This document shows positions 35,997 to 44,376 of a stretch of 64,000 bases of DNA, piece after piece. The DNA is taken from the NCBI RefSeq assembly GCF_001571385.1, contig NZ_BCNW01000001.1:1178001-1242000 (forward strand), written 5' to 3'. The position numbers and the translations under genes were made by a program. Every line of letters begins with the position of its first letter. Positions within the stretch are counted from its first letter, which is position 1. This DNA is from Methanofollis ethanolicus. GTDB taxonomy: Archaea > Halobacteriota > Methanomicrobia > Methanomicrobiales > Methanofollaceae. The notes beneath the pieces were generated by a model, which searched no databases, had not been told where the DNA came from, and was given only the letters and a program-made list of their open reading frames with translations.

Positions 35997-36400
35997 ACGG
36001 AACCGCGGATGCGGAGATCAAGGGGAGAAGAGCCAGAGCAAAATTTCAGGGCTTCGTAACGTAGAGTGATCGCTCACCGGAGAGGACACTGGAAAATTTC
36101 TGCTCTGGAGTGCCGGTGCCGGGGGATCCCCACTATCAGGATAGGGAGGGGAGGGCAGTTCTCTCTCAGCGAATCCGATTCCGTCTTCCCCGGTCCAATC
36201 CGGAGTCGGGGAACGAGATTCAGCGAGTTCGAGAAGACCATTAGGTCTTCGCGGGCCGGGAGCTGCGAACGGAGGGAGCATGAGAAGACTGTCAAGCCCG
36301 ATTTTTCCCACGGCCCTCAGGCACGATACAGTGCCCGGTCTGCCAAAAATCATGGGAAAAGAGGCTGGTGCGCCCCACAGAAAAAAAGGAAAAGAAGGAT
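35997..36400. repeat. Gene-free block with mosaic repeat, reverse orientation (locus 3 of 7)
   Basis: No gene is supported here. Read on the minus strand it has the repeat order seen elsewhere: TTCTCGAACTCGCT, then GACTCCGGATTGGACCGGGG, then CCTCCCTATCCTGATAG. A perfect 7-bp hairpin (GAAGACC, ATTA loop, GGTCTTC) lies near 36232-36250. The GC hairpin itself is degenerate in this copy. The last 30 bases form the fdhB terminator. Confidence 0.65.
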
Positions 36401-36411
36401 TTACTCCTTCT
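36381..36411 (-). terminator. fdhAB stem-loop and T-run terminator
   Basis: On the minus strand AGAAGGA, a 5-base loop and TCCTTCT form a perfect 7-bp stem (36393-36411) over the fdhB stop codon. Next comes a pyrimidine run ending in seven T residues (36381-36387). Stem plus T-run is a good end for the fdh transcript. Confidence 0.6.
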
Positions 36412-37642
36412 GGAAGATGTTGAAGATCTGGTCGCTGCCTGTACCGGTAAGGCGGGCCCGCTCTTCGTTCTCCTCGACCAGTGCAAGCACCGGGAGGGTC
36501 ATGTCGACGCCCGGCACAAAGCCAAACATCTCCTGGAGGTCGACCTGGAGGGCGTGCATGAAGAGCGCGTTCGGAATGTCCATCGCGCAGAGTTCCTGGC
36601 ACTGCCCGCAGTTGATGCAGGAGTCGGAGATGTGGGCGAACCGGATCAGGTGGAACATGAAGTTCGGCGGCACCTCGCCGGGCTTGACAAGATACGGCTT
36701 CTTGGTGGAGCACTCGACACAGTAGCAGATCGGGCAGTTCTCGATGCACTGGTAGCACTTGATGCACCGGGAGGTTTCCGTCACGATCTTCTTCAGGCGG
36801 TCGCTGCCCTCGCCGAGGCTTGCGAAGTCCTTCGCACGCCAGGAGTCGCCGAGCTTGAGCATGGCGTTCTCGACCTTGCCGCGGATCTCGATACCCTTCG
36901 GGTTCGGTGCCTCGGTGGCAAGCTTGCCTGCCTTCGTAGCAGCGTCGAGGAACTGTGCGCCCTTCTCGGAGCAAACTTCAACGAAGGTCGCCTTCCCGGC
37001 CTTGTCGCCGATGACGCCCCAGTTGCCGCAGGCAAGGTCTGCCTGGCGGGGGACCTTCATCTTGCACCGGCGGCAGTTGGCACGCCGGCCATAGCCCTCT
37101 TCCTCGAGCTCGTCCATCTTGATGCCCTTGTGGCCTTCGGCAGTCTCGATGATGAACTGGCCCTTGTCGATCTCTTCCTTGATGACGGTGTCGGGGTCGA
37201 CGCCGAACTTCTCGGCGATCATCTTCCGAGCGGCAACCGGGCTCACAGACCCGCCGCAGTTCAGACCGATCATGACGACATTGTCGAGGTTGATCTGCTG
37301 CCTCTTGGCAAGCTCGTACATGCCCATCACGTCACAACCCTTGAGGGTGACCGCGATCTTCATGTCCTTGGCGCCGTTGAGGTACTTCTTGAAGAGCTTG
37401 GAGAGGAGGAGCGTCCCGCAGTGGAGGGAGCCGGCGGTCTCTGCGATCTCTTCGGGGTTGGTGATGAGGGCCGGGACTGCATCGTAGATATCCGCACCCT
37501 TCTTCACGGCAAGGACCGCGTCGACCATCTTGCTCTCAAGAGCGAACTTGAGGAGCGAGGAGACGGCACCGCCGCACTCGCCCTTTGCAAGGAGGTCCGC
37601 ATCGGTCGACCATGCGTAATACATATCGCCTTTTGCTGACAT
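36401..37642 (-). CDS. fdhB: F420-dependent formate dehydrogenase, beta subunit
   Basis: A 413-residue FrhB/FdhB-family flavoprotein that passes formate electrons to coenzyme F420 (or to heterodisulfide reductase in complex). The N-terminal CGGAVSSLLKFALE segment and the FrhB domain (about 80-280) are clear, including CRRCKMKVPRQADLACGNWG, which carries cofactor and cluster ligands. Two ferredoxin-type 4Fe-4S motifs follow: CIKCYQCIENCPICYC and CINCGQCQELCAMDIP. It starts 2 bp after the fdhA stop, with AGGAGGCC as ribosome-binding site. No fdhC formate channel gene is found in the window. Confidence 0.95.
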   Translation of the reverse strand: MSAKGDMYYAWSTDADLLAKGECGGAVSSLLKFALESKMVDAVLAVKKGADIYDAVPALITNPEEIAETAGSLHCGTLLLSKLFKKYLNGAKDMKIAVTLKGCDVMGMYELAKRQQINLDNVVMIGLNCGGSVSPVAARKMIAEKFGVDPDTVIKEEIDKGQFIIETAEGHKGIKMDELEEEGYGRRANCRRCKMKVPRQADLACGNWGVIGDKAGKATFVEVCSEKGAQFLDAATKAGKLATEAPNPKGIEIRGKVENAMLKLGDSWRAKDFASLGEGSDRLKKIVTETSRCIKCYQCIENCPICYCVECSTKKPYLVKPGEVPPNFMFHLIRFAHISDSCINCGQCQELCAMDIPNALFMHALQVDLQEMFGFVPGVDMTLPVLALVEENEERARLTGTGSDQIFNIFQKE

Positions 37643-37644
37643 TT

Positions 37645-39714
37645 TCAGGCCTCCTGAATCTTCTCAACCTTCACAGCACATGCCTTGAACTCCGGAATCT
37701 TGGCGATCGGGTCGAGGGCATTGTTGGTGAGGACGTTTGCTGCGCACTCGGCGAAGTGGAACGGCATGAAGGTGACGCCCTTCATGATGTCCTTCGTGAC
37801 CTTCGCGGGGACATTGACGGTGCCGCGGCGCGAGGTCGCCTTGACCATCTCGCCATCGGCGATACCGAGGGCCTTGGCATCCTCGGGGTTGAGCTCGATC
37901 CAGCCGGTCGGAACCTCGGCGTCGAGGTGCGCGGAGCGGCGGGTCATGGAGCCGGTGTGCCAGTGCCAGATGCACCTGCCGGTGGTGAGGATAAGCGGGT
38001 ACTCCGCGTCCGGAACCTCTGCTGGCGGTTTCCACTCGATGGGGTGCATGACACCCATGCCATCGGGGTGGGAGCACTTGCCGATATGGAGGATCGGGGT
38101 ACCGGGGTGCGTCTCGGTGGGGCAGGGCCAGTGAAGTGCTTCGGGCCGCTCGAGCCGTGCGTAGGTCATCCCTGCATAGGACGGGGTGAGTGAGCGCATC
38201 TCGTTGAAGACATCCTCTGACGTCTTCCAGGCGAACTGCTCGGCGTAGCCCATCTTTGCAGCGACCTCGGCGAGGATCTGCCAGTCGAGCTTGGCCTGGC
38301 CGGGTGCCTCCTGGGCCTTGTGCCACATCTGGACACGGCGTTCGGTGGAGGTCTGGGTGCCGGTCTTCTCTGCATAGCAGGTGGCCGGGAGCACGACATC
38401 GGCGAGCTGGGCGGTCTCGGTCAGGAAGATATCCTGCACGACCATGAACTCCAGGCTCTTGAGGGCGTGCTCGACGTGGGTGAGATCGGGGTCGGAGAGC
38501 ATCGGGTTCTCGCCCATGATGTACATCGCCTTGAGTTCACCGGGCTTGTCTGTGAGGACGTCCATCATGACGGTGACCTCGTAGCCGTTCTTCGGCTCGC
38601 AGATGCCGTCGGGGAAGCCCCATGCGTCGGCGAACTTCTTGTGGACGGCCGGGTCGATGACCTTCTGGTAGGCGGTGAAGACGACAGGCAGCGCACCCAT
38701 GTCGCAGGCGCCCTGCACATTGTTCTGGCCACGGAGTGCGTTCACACCGCCTCCGCGCTTCCCGATGTTACCGGTGAGCATCTGGAGGTTTGCTGTGGAC
38801 TTGACGTTGTCGACACCGACCGTGTGCTGGGTGATACCCATCGAGTAGAGAAGGGCAGACGATTCGGCGGTCCCAATCCATTCTGCAGCGGTCTTGAGCT
38901 GCTCTGCCGGGATGCCGGAGATCTTCTCGACGTTCTCGGGCAGGTAGTCGTCCTTCAGAACGACTGCTTTCAGCTCTTCATAGCCCTTTGCACGGTTCTG
39001 TACCCATTCCTTGTCTTCCCAGCCATTGCGGATGATCTCACCCATGAGACAGTTCAGGATGGCGACATCCGAGCCTGACCGGAACTGCATGTACAGGTCA
39101 GCCTGCTTGCCGGTGGCGGTGAGACGCGGGTCGGCGTAGATGACCTTCGCGCCGTTCATCTTCGCCTGAACAATCTTGCGGCCGATGAGCGGGTGCTGTT
39201 CAAAGGTGTTGGACCCGATGACAAAGACGCACTTTGATTCTGCAATGTCGAGAATCGAGTTGGTCATTGCACCGGAGCCAAAGGAGGCGGCAAGCCCTGC
39301 GACGGTCGAAGCGTGGCAGAGACGGGCGCAGTGGTCGATGTGGCGGGTCTTGAGGGCGCCGCGGGCGAACTTCATCAATGCATAGTTGTCCTCGTTGGAG
39401 GTACGGGCCGATGAGAGGCAGGCAATTTCGTCGGGCTTGTAAGACTTGAGCTTCTTGGCGATGAGGTCGTAGGCCTCGTCCCAGGTCGCCTCGACGAACT
39501 TTCCGTCCTTCTTGATCAGGGGCGTGGTGAGGCGGTCCTCACGGTTCACAAACTCCCATGCATAGGTGCCCTTGGGGCAGACCTTTCCCTCGTTGACCGG
39601 GGAGCGGTGGTACGGCTGGACGCCGCAAACCTTTCCGTCCTTGACAACGAGGTTGAAGGAACACCCTGTACCGCAGTACGGGCATGTCGTACGGACATAC
39701 TTCATGTTCTCCAT
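37645..39714 (-). CDS. fdhA: Formate dehydrogenase, alpha subunit (molybdopterin/tungstopterin)
   Basis: A 689-residue catalytic subunit that oxidises formate to CO2 at a Mo- or W-bis-pterin centre. The N-terminal 4Fe-4S site is Cys11, Cys14, Cys18 and Cys46 (TTCPYCGTGC...KVCPKG). The active-site chalcogen position is Cys133 in CARLCHAS, so this is a cysteine and not a selenocysteine enzyme; the next His is the catalytic His. Molybdopterin segments include GSNTFEQHPLIGRKI, GGGVNALRGQNNVQGACDMG and the C-terminal LTTGRCIWHWHTGSMTRR. ATG 39714 is preceded by GAGGT. The TATA box and an inverted repeat lie just upstream. Confidence 0.97.
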   Translation of the reverse strand: MENMKYVRTTCPYCGTGCSFNLVVKDGKVCGVQPYHRSPVNEGKVCPKGTYAWEFVNREDRLTTPLIKKDGKFVEATWDEAYDLIAKKLKSYKPDEIACLSSARTSNEDNYALMKFARGALKTRHIDHCARLCHASTVAGLAASFGSGAMTNSILDIAESKCVFVIGSNTFEQHPLIGRKIVQAKMNGAKVIYADPRLTATGKQADLYMQFRSGSDVAILNCLMGEIIRNGWEDKEWVQNRAKGYEELKAVVLKDDYLPENVEKISGIPAEQLKTAAEWIGTAESSALLYSMGITQHTVGVDNVKSTANLQMLTGNIGKRGGGVNALRGQNNVQGACDMGALPVVFTAYQKVIDPAVHKKFADAWGFPDGICEPKNGYEVTVMMDVLTDKPGELKAMYIMGENPMLSDPDLTHVEHALKSLEFMVVQDIFLTETAQLADVVLPATCYAEKTGTQTSTERRVQMWHKAQEAPGQAKLDWQILAEVAAKMGYAEQFAWKTSEDVFNEMRSLTPSYAGMTYARLERPEALHWPCPTETHPGTPILHIGKCSHPDGMGVMHPIEWKPPAEVPDAEYPLILTTGRCIWHWHTGSMTRRSAHLDAEVPTGWIELNPEDAKALGIADGEMVKATSRRGTVNVPAKVTKDIMKGVTFMPFHFAECAANVLTNNALDPIAKIPEFKACAVKVEKIQEA

Positions 39715-39719
39715 GGAAT

Positions 39720-39760
39720 AACCTCGGATATCTACAAGGTCGAGGTTGGATTATATAAGC
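39720..39760 (-). promoter_or_regulatory. fdhA promoter: TATA box plus 7-bp inverted repeat
   Basis: On the minus strand GCTTATATAATCC (39749-39760) is a strong TATA box about 37-46 bp before the fdhA ATG. Perfect inverted copies AACCTCG and CGAGGTT (39720-39726 and 39741-39747) lie between it and the ATG, straddling the expected transcription start. The start-proximal arm contains the GAGGT ribosome-binding site. This may be an operator or a leader hairpin. Confidence 0.55.
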
Positions 39761-39912
39761 ATAGTGCCGGATCCGATAATTTTTGATGAATAGTGGTGGA
39801 AGAAGCAGTTGTAGCCCGCGGTTTGATCTTCAAAGACTGTTTAACCGACAGGAGTATTGGTTTACCGCCCCCGGCTGATACCCTCAAATAGGGAGGGCGC
39901 GCAGATCTTCCC

Positions 39913-40626
39913 ATGCAGGTGCGTGTCCCCCCGATGCTTGCCGACCTGGTCGTCGCTGCGATATCTGCCGCAGAAGGTGTCGAATTCTCGAAAAACGCCC
40001 GGTGCCATCTTTGCGGCGGCAAGGTGCGGGCCCACGACATGAAGAAACGCCTTTTCGCCAGGATACGGGGCAGGCAAGGGGAGAAAGAGGTCGTGGTCTG
40101 GGTGAAACGCTTCCACTGTACAGAGTGCGGCACCCTCTGTACCGCAGACGCACCCTTCTATCCTGACACGCGCGTGGGGTCCCCGGTCGTCGACCTCTGC
40201 CTCGTCCTCACCGAGGAACACACTGTCAACCATGCCGCCCGTCTCCTCTCTGAGATGGGGGTTGTCATGGACAGGGGATCGGTGCGGAACTATGCCGCAC
40301 GCCGGGCAGGCCCGGTGCCGTCCACCCTCCTCTACGGCCTGCGTCTGCCGAACTCACTTCTTTCACTCATCCCGGTCGCGGTCGGCAGGTACGAGGGCGG
40401 TGCCGTCCCCGGGACAGAAGTTCTCAGGGCCTGCGGTTTCCCATCCGCAGACAGGACACCTCTTCACCCGCTGCGGCGAAAGGAAGGGGACGAGCGGGAC
40501 GAAGAGGAAGAGAAAGAAAAACGGGAGACCGAGAAGGTAACAGACCGCGGTCACGAGGACCGATCCCAGGAGGACGAGGAGACTCAGGGTGAGCCGTCGC
40601 GTGACGCCACCTCCCGGACCGCATAG
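39913..40626 (+). CDS. Zinc-ribbon/HTH protein with antisense-derived tail
   Basis: A 237-codon frame. Residues 1-150 look genuine: Cys pairs in CHLCGGKV (about 32-35) and CTECGTLC (about 73-78) make a zinc ribbon, and EEHTVNHAARLLSEMGVVMDRGSVRNYA is a helix-turn-helix. This combination recalls N-terminal regions of transposase-type or regulatory DNA-binding proteins, but I cannot name the family. From about residue 150 the product turns into a very charged tail (EGDERDEEEEKEKRETEKV) that is exactly antisense to a better-supported minus-strand gene, and the frame finally overlaps mfnF by 43 bp. The natural stop was probably lost near 40360. Confidence 0.6.
   Translation: MQVRVPPMLADLVVAAISAAEGVEFSKNARCHLCGGKVRAHDMKKRLFARIRGRQGEKEVVVWVKRFHCTECGTLCTADAPFYPDTRVGSPVVDLCLVLTEEHTVNHAARLLSEMGVVMDRGSVRNYAARRAGPVPSTLLYGLRLPNSLLSLIPVAVGRYEGGAVPGTEVLRACGFPSADRTPLHPLRRKEGDERDEEEEKEKRETEKVTDRGHEDRSQEDEETQGEPSRDATSRTA
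40363..40554 (-). CDS. Small membrane protein with C-terminal zinc ribbon (nested antisense)
   Basis: A 63-residue product from GTG 40554 (start uncertain; the frame is open further upstream but has no good start codon before it reaches mfnF). It has one long hydrophobic segment (VCYLLGLPFFFLFLFVPLVPF) followed by a zinc ribbon, KRCPVCGWETAGPENFCPGDG. This TM-plus-ribbon pattern is characteristic of real small archaeal membrane proteins. It begins 29 bp after the mfnF stop on the same strand, so it may end the mfnD-mfnF transcript. It is completely antisense to the tail of the zinc-ribbon/HTH frame. Confidence 0.6.
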   Translation of the reverse strand: MTAVCYLLGLPFFFLFLFVPLVPFLSPQRVKRCPVCGWETAGPENFCPGDGTALVPADRDRDE

Positions 40627-41516
40627 GCAGGAAGGGCGTCGGCCATCCCGCCAAGTTCCCTGTTGAGGTCGGTCCCGCCAAAGATCTTCGTGAAGAGGGC
40701 CGACCCGATCCCTGCGCAGAGGACGGTGCCATTGCCCCGGGTCGCCGCACATTCGGAAACGGCCCTGAGGATCATCCCTGACTGCGCCGTCCAGAACTGC
40801 CTGGCGATGCCATATATCGCCTCGTCCCCGATCTCTCCAGGATCGGTGCAGACGACCCGCGCCAACCGTCTCATCGCGGCCTGGACTGTCACCGGCCCGC
40901 CGTCAGGCGTCGCCGAGGTGTACATCTCAGGGGAGATCTGGCCGAGGACGAGATGAGCGTCGCCGCTGCACGCGAAGTATTCTGTCGAGACAGGAGTGAA
41001 AACGCCGTTGACCTCGACGGCATGGAGGAGTGTCGCCACATTCGTCCTGAGCATCCCCGTATAGACGAGGTAGCCCTGCTGGAGGCGGAGGAGGTCGGTG
41101 AGGCCGCGGAGGTCGTCGAAACGGCCGAGGGGAATGATGTCCGCGGTGGTGCTCCCCACGTCCAGGAGGACGGCGCCCGGATACCGACCCCGCAGGTAAT
41201 CGGCAGAAGCGAGCCAGTTTGCGGCGGCAAGTTCGGGGACGGCGCCATCGTGGAACTCCCCGTCTGTCCCGTAAAAGATGGCGTCAGGGAAGGTCTCCTT
41301 CACTGCATTGACGATGAACCTGATCCCCCCGGCCTTGTCCTCGAAGCTGTCGGCAAGTTCGCCGCTCATGACGACAGCCGCGTTCTCTCCTGATGCGGCA
41401 TAGTCCCTGAGCATCTCCGCGAGGGGCGCCTCTGTCCAGAGGGGGCAGTAGTGGATATGGGCGCCGTCCCCATTGACGACCTTCAGGTTCGCGCCGCCGA
41501 CGTCGATCCCGATCAT
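40584..41516 (-). CDS. mfnF: Methanofuran biosynthesis protein MfnF (hydantoinase/sugar-kinase fold)
   Basis: Joins the furan and glutamyl-tyramine parts of methanofuran, the first C1 carrier of methanogenesis. The 310-residue product has an ASKHA/hydantoinase-type fold: phosphate-1 motif MIGIDVGGANLKVVN at the N-terminus, LLDVGSTTADIIPLGRF as the second phosphate motif, and a C-terminal GTVLCAGIGSALFTKIFGG. The start is ATG 41516, overlapping the mfnD stop by 4 bp, which supports the pathway assignment. The reaction is known from Methanocaldococcus work; the assignment here rests on family resemblance and gene pairing. Confidence 0.88.
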   Translation of the reverse strand: MIGIDVGGANLKVVNGDGAHIHYCPLWTEAPLAEMLRDYAASGENAAVVMSGELADSFEDKAGGIRFIVNAVKETFPDAIFYGTDGEFHDGAVPELAAANWLASADYLRGRYPGAVLLDVGSTTADIIPLGRFDDLRGLTDLLRLQQGYLVYTGMLRTNVATLLHAVEVNGVFTPVSTEYFACSGDAHLVLGQISPEMYTSATPDGGPVTVQAAMRRLARVVCTDPGEIGDEAIYGIARQFWTAQSGMILRAVSECAATRGNGTVLCAGIGSALFTKIFGGTDLNRELGGMADALPAYAVREVASRDGSP

Positions 41517-42397
41517 AGCCTCTCCACCCTCCCTTCGCGGTCGAAACGGACGCGGCCGTCGAGGCTGACCGTCTCCGGCGCCATGCCGCGGGAGGCGTCG
41601 ACAAGCACCTGCGCGATCTCTTCCTTCATGCAGGCGGCGATGCCGACGAGACTTGTCGTCGGCCTGGGGTTGACCTCCAGGACATAGGGCCTGTCCGCGA
41701 CGACGAGGTCGACGCCGGCATAGCCCTGGCAGCCGAGGACAGTCGCCGCCTTCACCGCTGTTTCGATAATCTCCTCCTTCATCGGGTGGTCGATGGGAGT
41801 CTCCCCGCCCAGGTAGGTAAAGACACCATCTTTCAGGGGGATATGCTGCCTGTTGAGGGAGAGGACGAGGGGTGGTCGTCCGGTATAGAAGAGGCAGGCC
41901 TCGCCGACATAGCGGTTGACGACCAGGCTGACGGAGACAGGAACACCCTCGATGTACTCCTGACCCATCTCGCCCTCGCCCGGGGCGTCCTCGGTGAGAC
42001 GGGTATTCGCGGTGTCGCAGGAGTACACCGGCTTGACCACCTTCAGGCCGTCAATCCGCTCCTCCGGGACAGGGATGCCGTGGGCGGCGAGGACCTTCAG
42101 GGAACGCTTTTTATTCGCGCACAGGGCGACGTTCAACGAGTTGCACCCGAGGTTCTCGGTGCAGTCCTCGACCCTCTTCGTGAGGGGAGCAAGGAGAGAA
42201 TCGGGGGCGATCACAAGGCCGACGTCGCAGTCAGGGGCGAGGTCCTCGATCTCGGCCATCAGGTCGCCGCCGTGAGGAGTGACCACCTCGTACCCGCACC
42301 GCGAGAAACTCCCGCTGAGCACCGCCATCATGGCCTTCCCCTCGGCCGCCAGGGCCGGGTCGTGGAAGACCGTATATTCTGCAAGAAATGCCCTCAT
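41513..42397 (-). CDS. mfnD: Tyramine-L-glutamate ligase MfnD (ATP-grasp)
   Basis: ATP-grasp ligase that couples tyramine to glutamate in methanofuran synthesis. The 294-residue product has an N-terminal preATP-grasp region (MRAFLAEYTVFHDPALAAEG), ATP-binding lysine/loop segments around CANKKRSLKVLAAHGIPVPEE and VVKPVYSCDTANTRL, and the metal-binding core GCQGYAGVDLVVADRPYVLEVNPRPTTS, where the Glu and Asn bind Mg. Coupled to mfnF by a 4-bp overlap. It is divergent from surE across 84 bp. Length and motifs agree with the family. Confidence 0.9.
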   Translation of the reverse strand: MRAFLAEYTVFHDPALAAEGKAMMAVLSGSFSRCGYEVVTPHGGDLMAEIEDLAPDCDVGLVIAPDSLLAPLTKRVEDCTENLGCNSLNVALCANKKRSLKVLAAHGIPVPEERIDGLKVVKPVYSCDTANTRLTEDAPGEGEMGQEYIEGVPVSVSLVVNRYVGEACLFYTGRPPLVLSLNRQHIPLKDGVFTYLGGETPIDHPMKEEIIETAVKAATVLGCQGYAGVDLVVADRPYVLEVNPRPTTSLVGIAACMKEEIAQVLVDASRGMAPETVSLDGRVRFDREGRVERL

Positions 42398-42481
42398 TCC
42401 CTAGAGGATTGTCGCCGGCCGGTTTTGTAGATATTGATCGCAAACGACTATCTGCCAGGCGGCCCTATCCCTTCAACAACG

Positions 42482-43261
42482 ATGCGACCGAAAATCCTCC
42501 TCACCAATGATGACGGCGTCTACTCCAACGGCATATGGGCGGCATACAGGGCGCTCGCCCCGATCGCCGATGTGACGGTCGTCGCCCCGGCAACCCAGCA
42601 GAGCGCGGTCGGACGTTCCATCTCGATCTTCGAGCCGATCCGGGCGACAGAGATCACGGTGGACGGCGTCCGCGCCTATGCGGTCGGCGGCAAACCGACT
42701 GACGCCGTGATCATCGGTCTCTTTGCCCTGAAACTCCAGCCTGATCTCGTGGTCAGCGGTATCAATATCGGGGAGAACCTCTCGTACGAGTCAATCATGA
42801 CCTCGGGAACAGTGGGGGCGGCGATGGAAGCGTCGAACCAGGGTGTACCCTCGATTGCCTTCTCTCTCCAGGTCTGGGACCAGGGGGACAAGTTCGACGA
42901 CCCCCGCCATGTCGGGAACAGTTTCGACGACTCTGAAAAGGTTGTCAGGGACGTCTGTGAGAAGATCCTTACCCGCGGTTTCCCTGAGGGGACAGACGTC
43001 GTCAACGTGAACATTCCTTCCAGCGTCAGGGGGGGGTATGAGGTGACGCACCTTGCGCGCAAACTCTTCCACACCGGAGTGGAACGGCGCCTTGACCCGA
43101 GGGGCAGGCCGTACTTCTGGATCAACGGGCCCCTTGTGGAGGACGCGGAGGAAGGGACAGACGTCCACGCGATCAGGAAGGGAAATGTTTCCATCACGCC
43201 GATCACCCTTGACTGCACGGCGGCAGAGGGCGAAGACAGCGTCCGCGATCTCTTTGGATAG
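42482..43261 (+). CDS. surE: 5'-nucleotidase SurE
   Basis: Metal-dependent 5'-(3')-nucleotidase releasing phosphate from nucleoside monophosphates. The 259-residue product has the metal-binding KILLTNDDGVYSNGI at the N-terminus, the VVAPATQQSAVGRSI loop, DLVVSGINIGENLSYESIMTSGTVGAAMEA with further metal and substrate ligands, and VVNVNIPS near the C-terminal domain. ATG 42482 puts the DD motif at residues 9-10, as is normal. It is a single-gene unit, followed by repeat locus 4. Confidence 0.94.
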   Translation: MRPKILLTNDDGVYSNGIWAAYRALAPIADVTVVAPATQQSAVGRSISIFEPIRATEITVDGVRAYAVGGKPTDAVIIGLFALKLQPDLVVSGINIGENLSYESIMTSGTVGAAMEASNQGVPSIAFSLQVWDQGDKFDDPRHVGNSFDDSEKVVRDVCEKILTRGFPEGTDVVNVNIPSSVRGGYEVTHLARKLFHTGVERRLDPRGRPYFWINGPLVEDAEEGTDVHAIRKGNVSITPITLDCTAAEGEDSVRDLFG

Positions 43262-43677
43262 AGGGCATCCTGAATTCTCGGCTTTGCAGAAACCCTCATA
43301 CTCAAGTAGATGTCTCCTCTTTGATCTCAGTGAGGAATGTGCGGATCCACCGCCTTCCTCACACTCTCGGCCGGGGGACTACGCCGAAAATCAAGATTCA
43401 CGGAAGATCGAAGGTCTTCCTTCACCGGGAATCTTCAATTCCCTGTGTTCTCGAACTCGCTATCGCTCGTTCAGCGAAGGTCTTCGACATTCTCGACTCC
43501 CTCCGGTCGTTCCCCCGGACCCCTGATTTAGGATAGGATCGGGGAAGTGAGACGAGGATATCCCGAGGGGGAGATGTCATCCACCCCCTATCCTAATGAA
43601 GGGGGGACCGGGGGGCTTTGCCCCCCGGAGAAGGGCGGCGGCACACCTTATCATCCCGCCGTACCCATACTTTTCTG
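43262..43677. repeat. Gene-free block with mosaic GC-hairpin repeat (locus 4 of 7)
   Basis: Between surE and rpiA I see no gene. The block starts with GGCTTTGCAGAAACCCT (about 43272), the repeat-start module. It then has a CCGGGGGACTACG half-hairpin, CTCGACTCCCTCCGGTCGTT (43491-43510) shared with locus 5, GACCCCTGATTTAGGATAGG, CACCCCCTATCCTAATGAAG and a perfect 8-bp GC hairpin at 43608-43628. All modules are in plus orientation. Confidence 0.8.
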
Positions 43678-44376
43678 ATGACAAAACAGGACAACCTTGA
43701 AGTGAAACGGTTCGCCGGCGTCGCCGCGGCCGGGCGAGTCGAGGACGGCATGGTGGTCGGCCTCGGCACCGGGTCGACGGCAAACTATGCGATCCAGAGG
43801 ATAGGAGAACGGATCAGGGACGAAGGGATCTCCGTCGTCGGCGTGCCGACCTCGTATCAGTCGGCGTTCAGGGCACGGGCCGCCGGCATCAGGGTGGCAG
43901 ACCTCACCGACTGCCCCGAGATCGACCTCACCATCGACGGTGCCGACCAGGTGGACGCCGCCTTCAACCTGATCAAGGGTGGCGGCGCAGCGCACACACG
44001 GGAGAAGTGCGTCGCCGACGCCTCTAAGCGTATTCTTATCGTCGTCGACGGGTCAAAACTCGCAGAAAACCTCTCCGTGCCGGTGCCGGTGGAGGTCGTT
44101 CCGTACGCGTCGGCCCTTGTCGCGCAGCATGTCAGGGCCCTGGGCGGCGTCCCTGTCCTGAGGGAGGGAGTGAAAAAAGACGGCCCGGTCATCACGGACA
44201 ACGGAAACTTTGTCATCGACTGTGCATTTGGAATAATCGGGGATCCGGCAGGGCTTGGTACCCGCCTGAACACGGTCCCCGGCGTCCTGACCTGCGGGTT
44301 GTTCACCGAATACCAGGAAAAGATATCGGTCCTGATCGGTGAAGCAGGGGGATGCAGGATCCTTACGAGGAGATAA
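43678..44376 (+). CDS. rpiA: Ribose-5-phosphate isomerase A
   Basis: Interconverts ribose 5-phosphate and ribulose 5-phosphate, supplying pentoses for nucleotides. The 232-residue product has the phosphate loop GLGTGSTANYAI (about residues 28-39), DLTIDGADQVD with catalytic Asp, KGGGAAHTREKCVADAS with the conserved Glu, and ITDNGNFVIDCAFG. Length is typical. The stop overlaps the opposing regulator gene by 14 bp. The ATG at 43678 is the natural family start. Confidence 0.95.
   Translation: MTKQDNLEVKRFAGVAAAGRVEDGMVVGLGTGSTANYAIQRIGERIRDEGISVVGVPTSYQSAFRARAAGIRVADLTDCPEIDLTIDGADQVDAAFNLIKGGGAAHTREKCVADASKRILIVVDGSKLAENLSVPVPVEVVPYASALVAQHVRALGGVPVLREGVKKDGPVITDNGNFVIDCAFGIIGDPAGLGTRLNTVPGVLTCGLFTEYQEKISVLIGEAGGCRILTRR

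Noticed and set aside
37645-39714. Selenocysteine in FdhA
   Set aside because: The active-site codon at residue 133 encodes Cys and no in-frame TGA interrupts the gene, so it is a cysteine enzyme.
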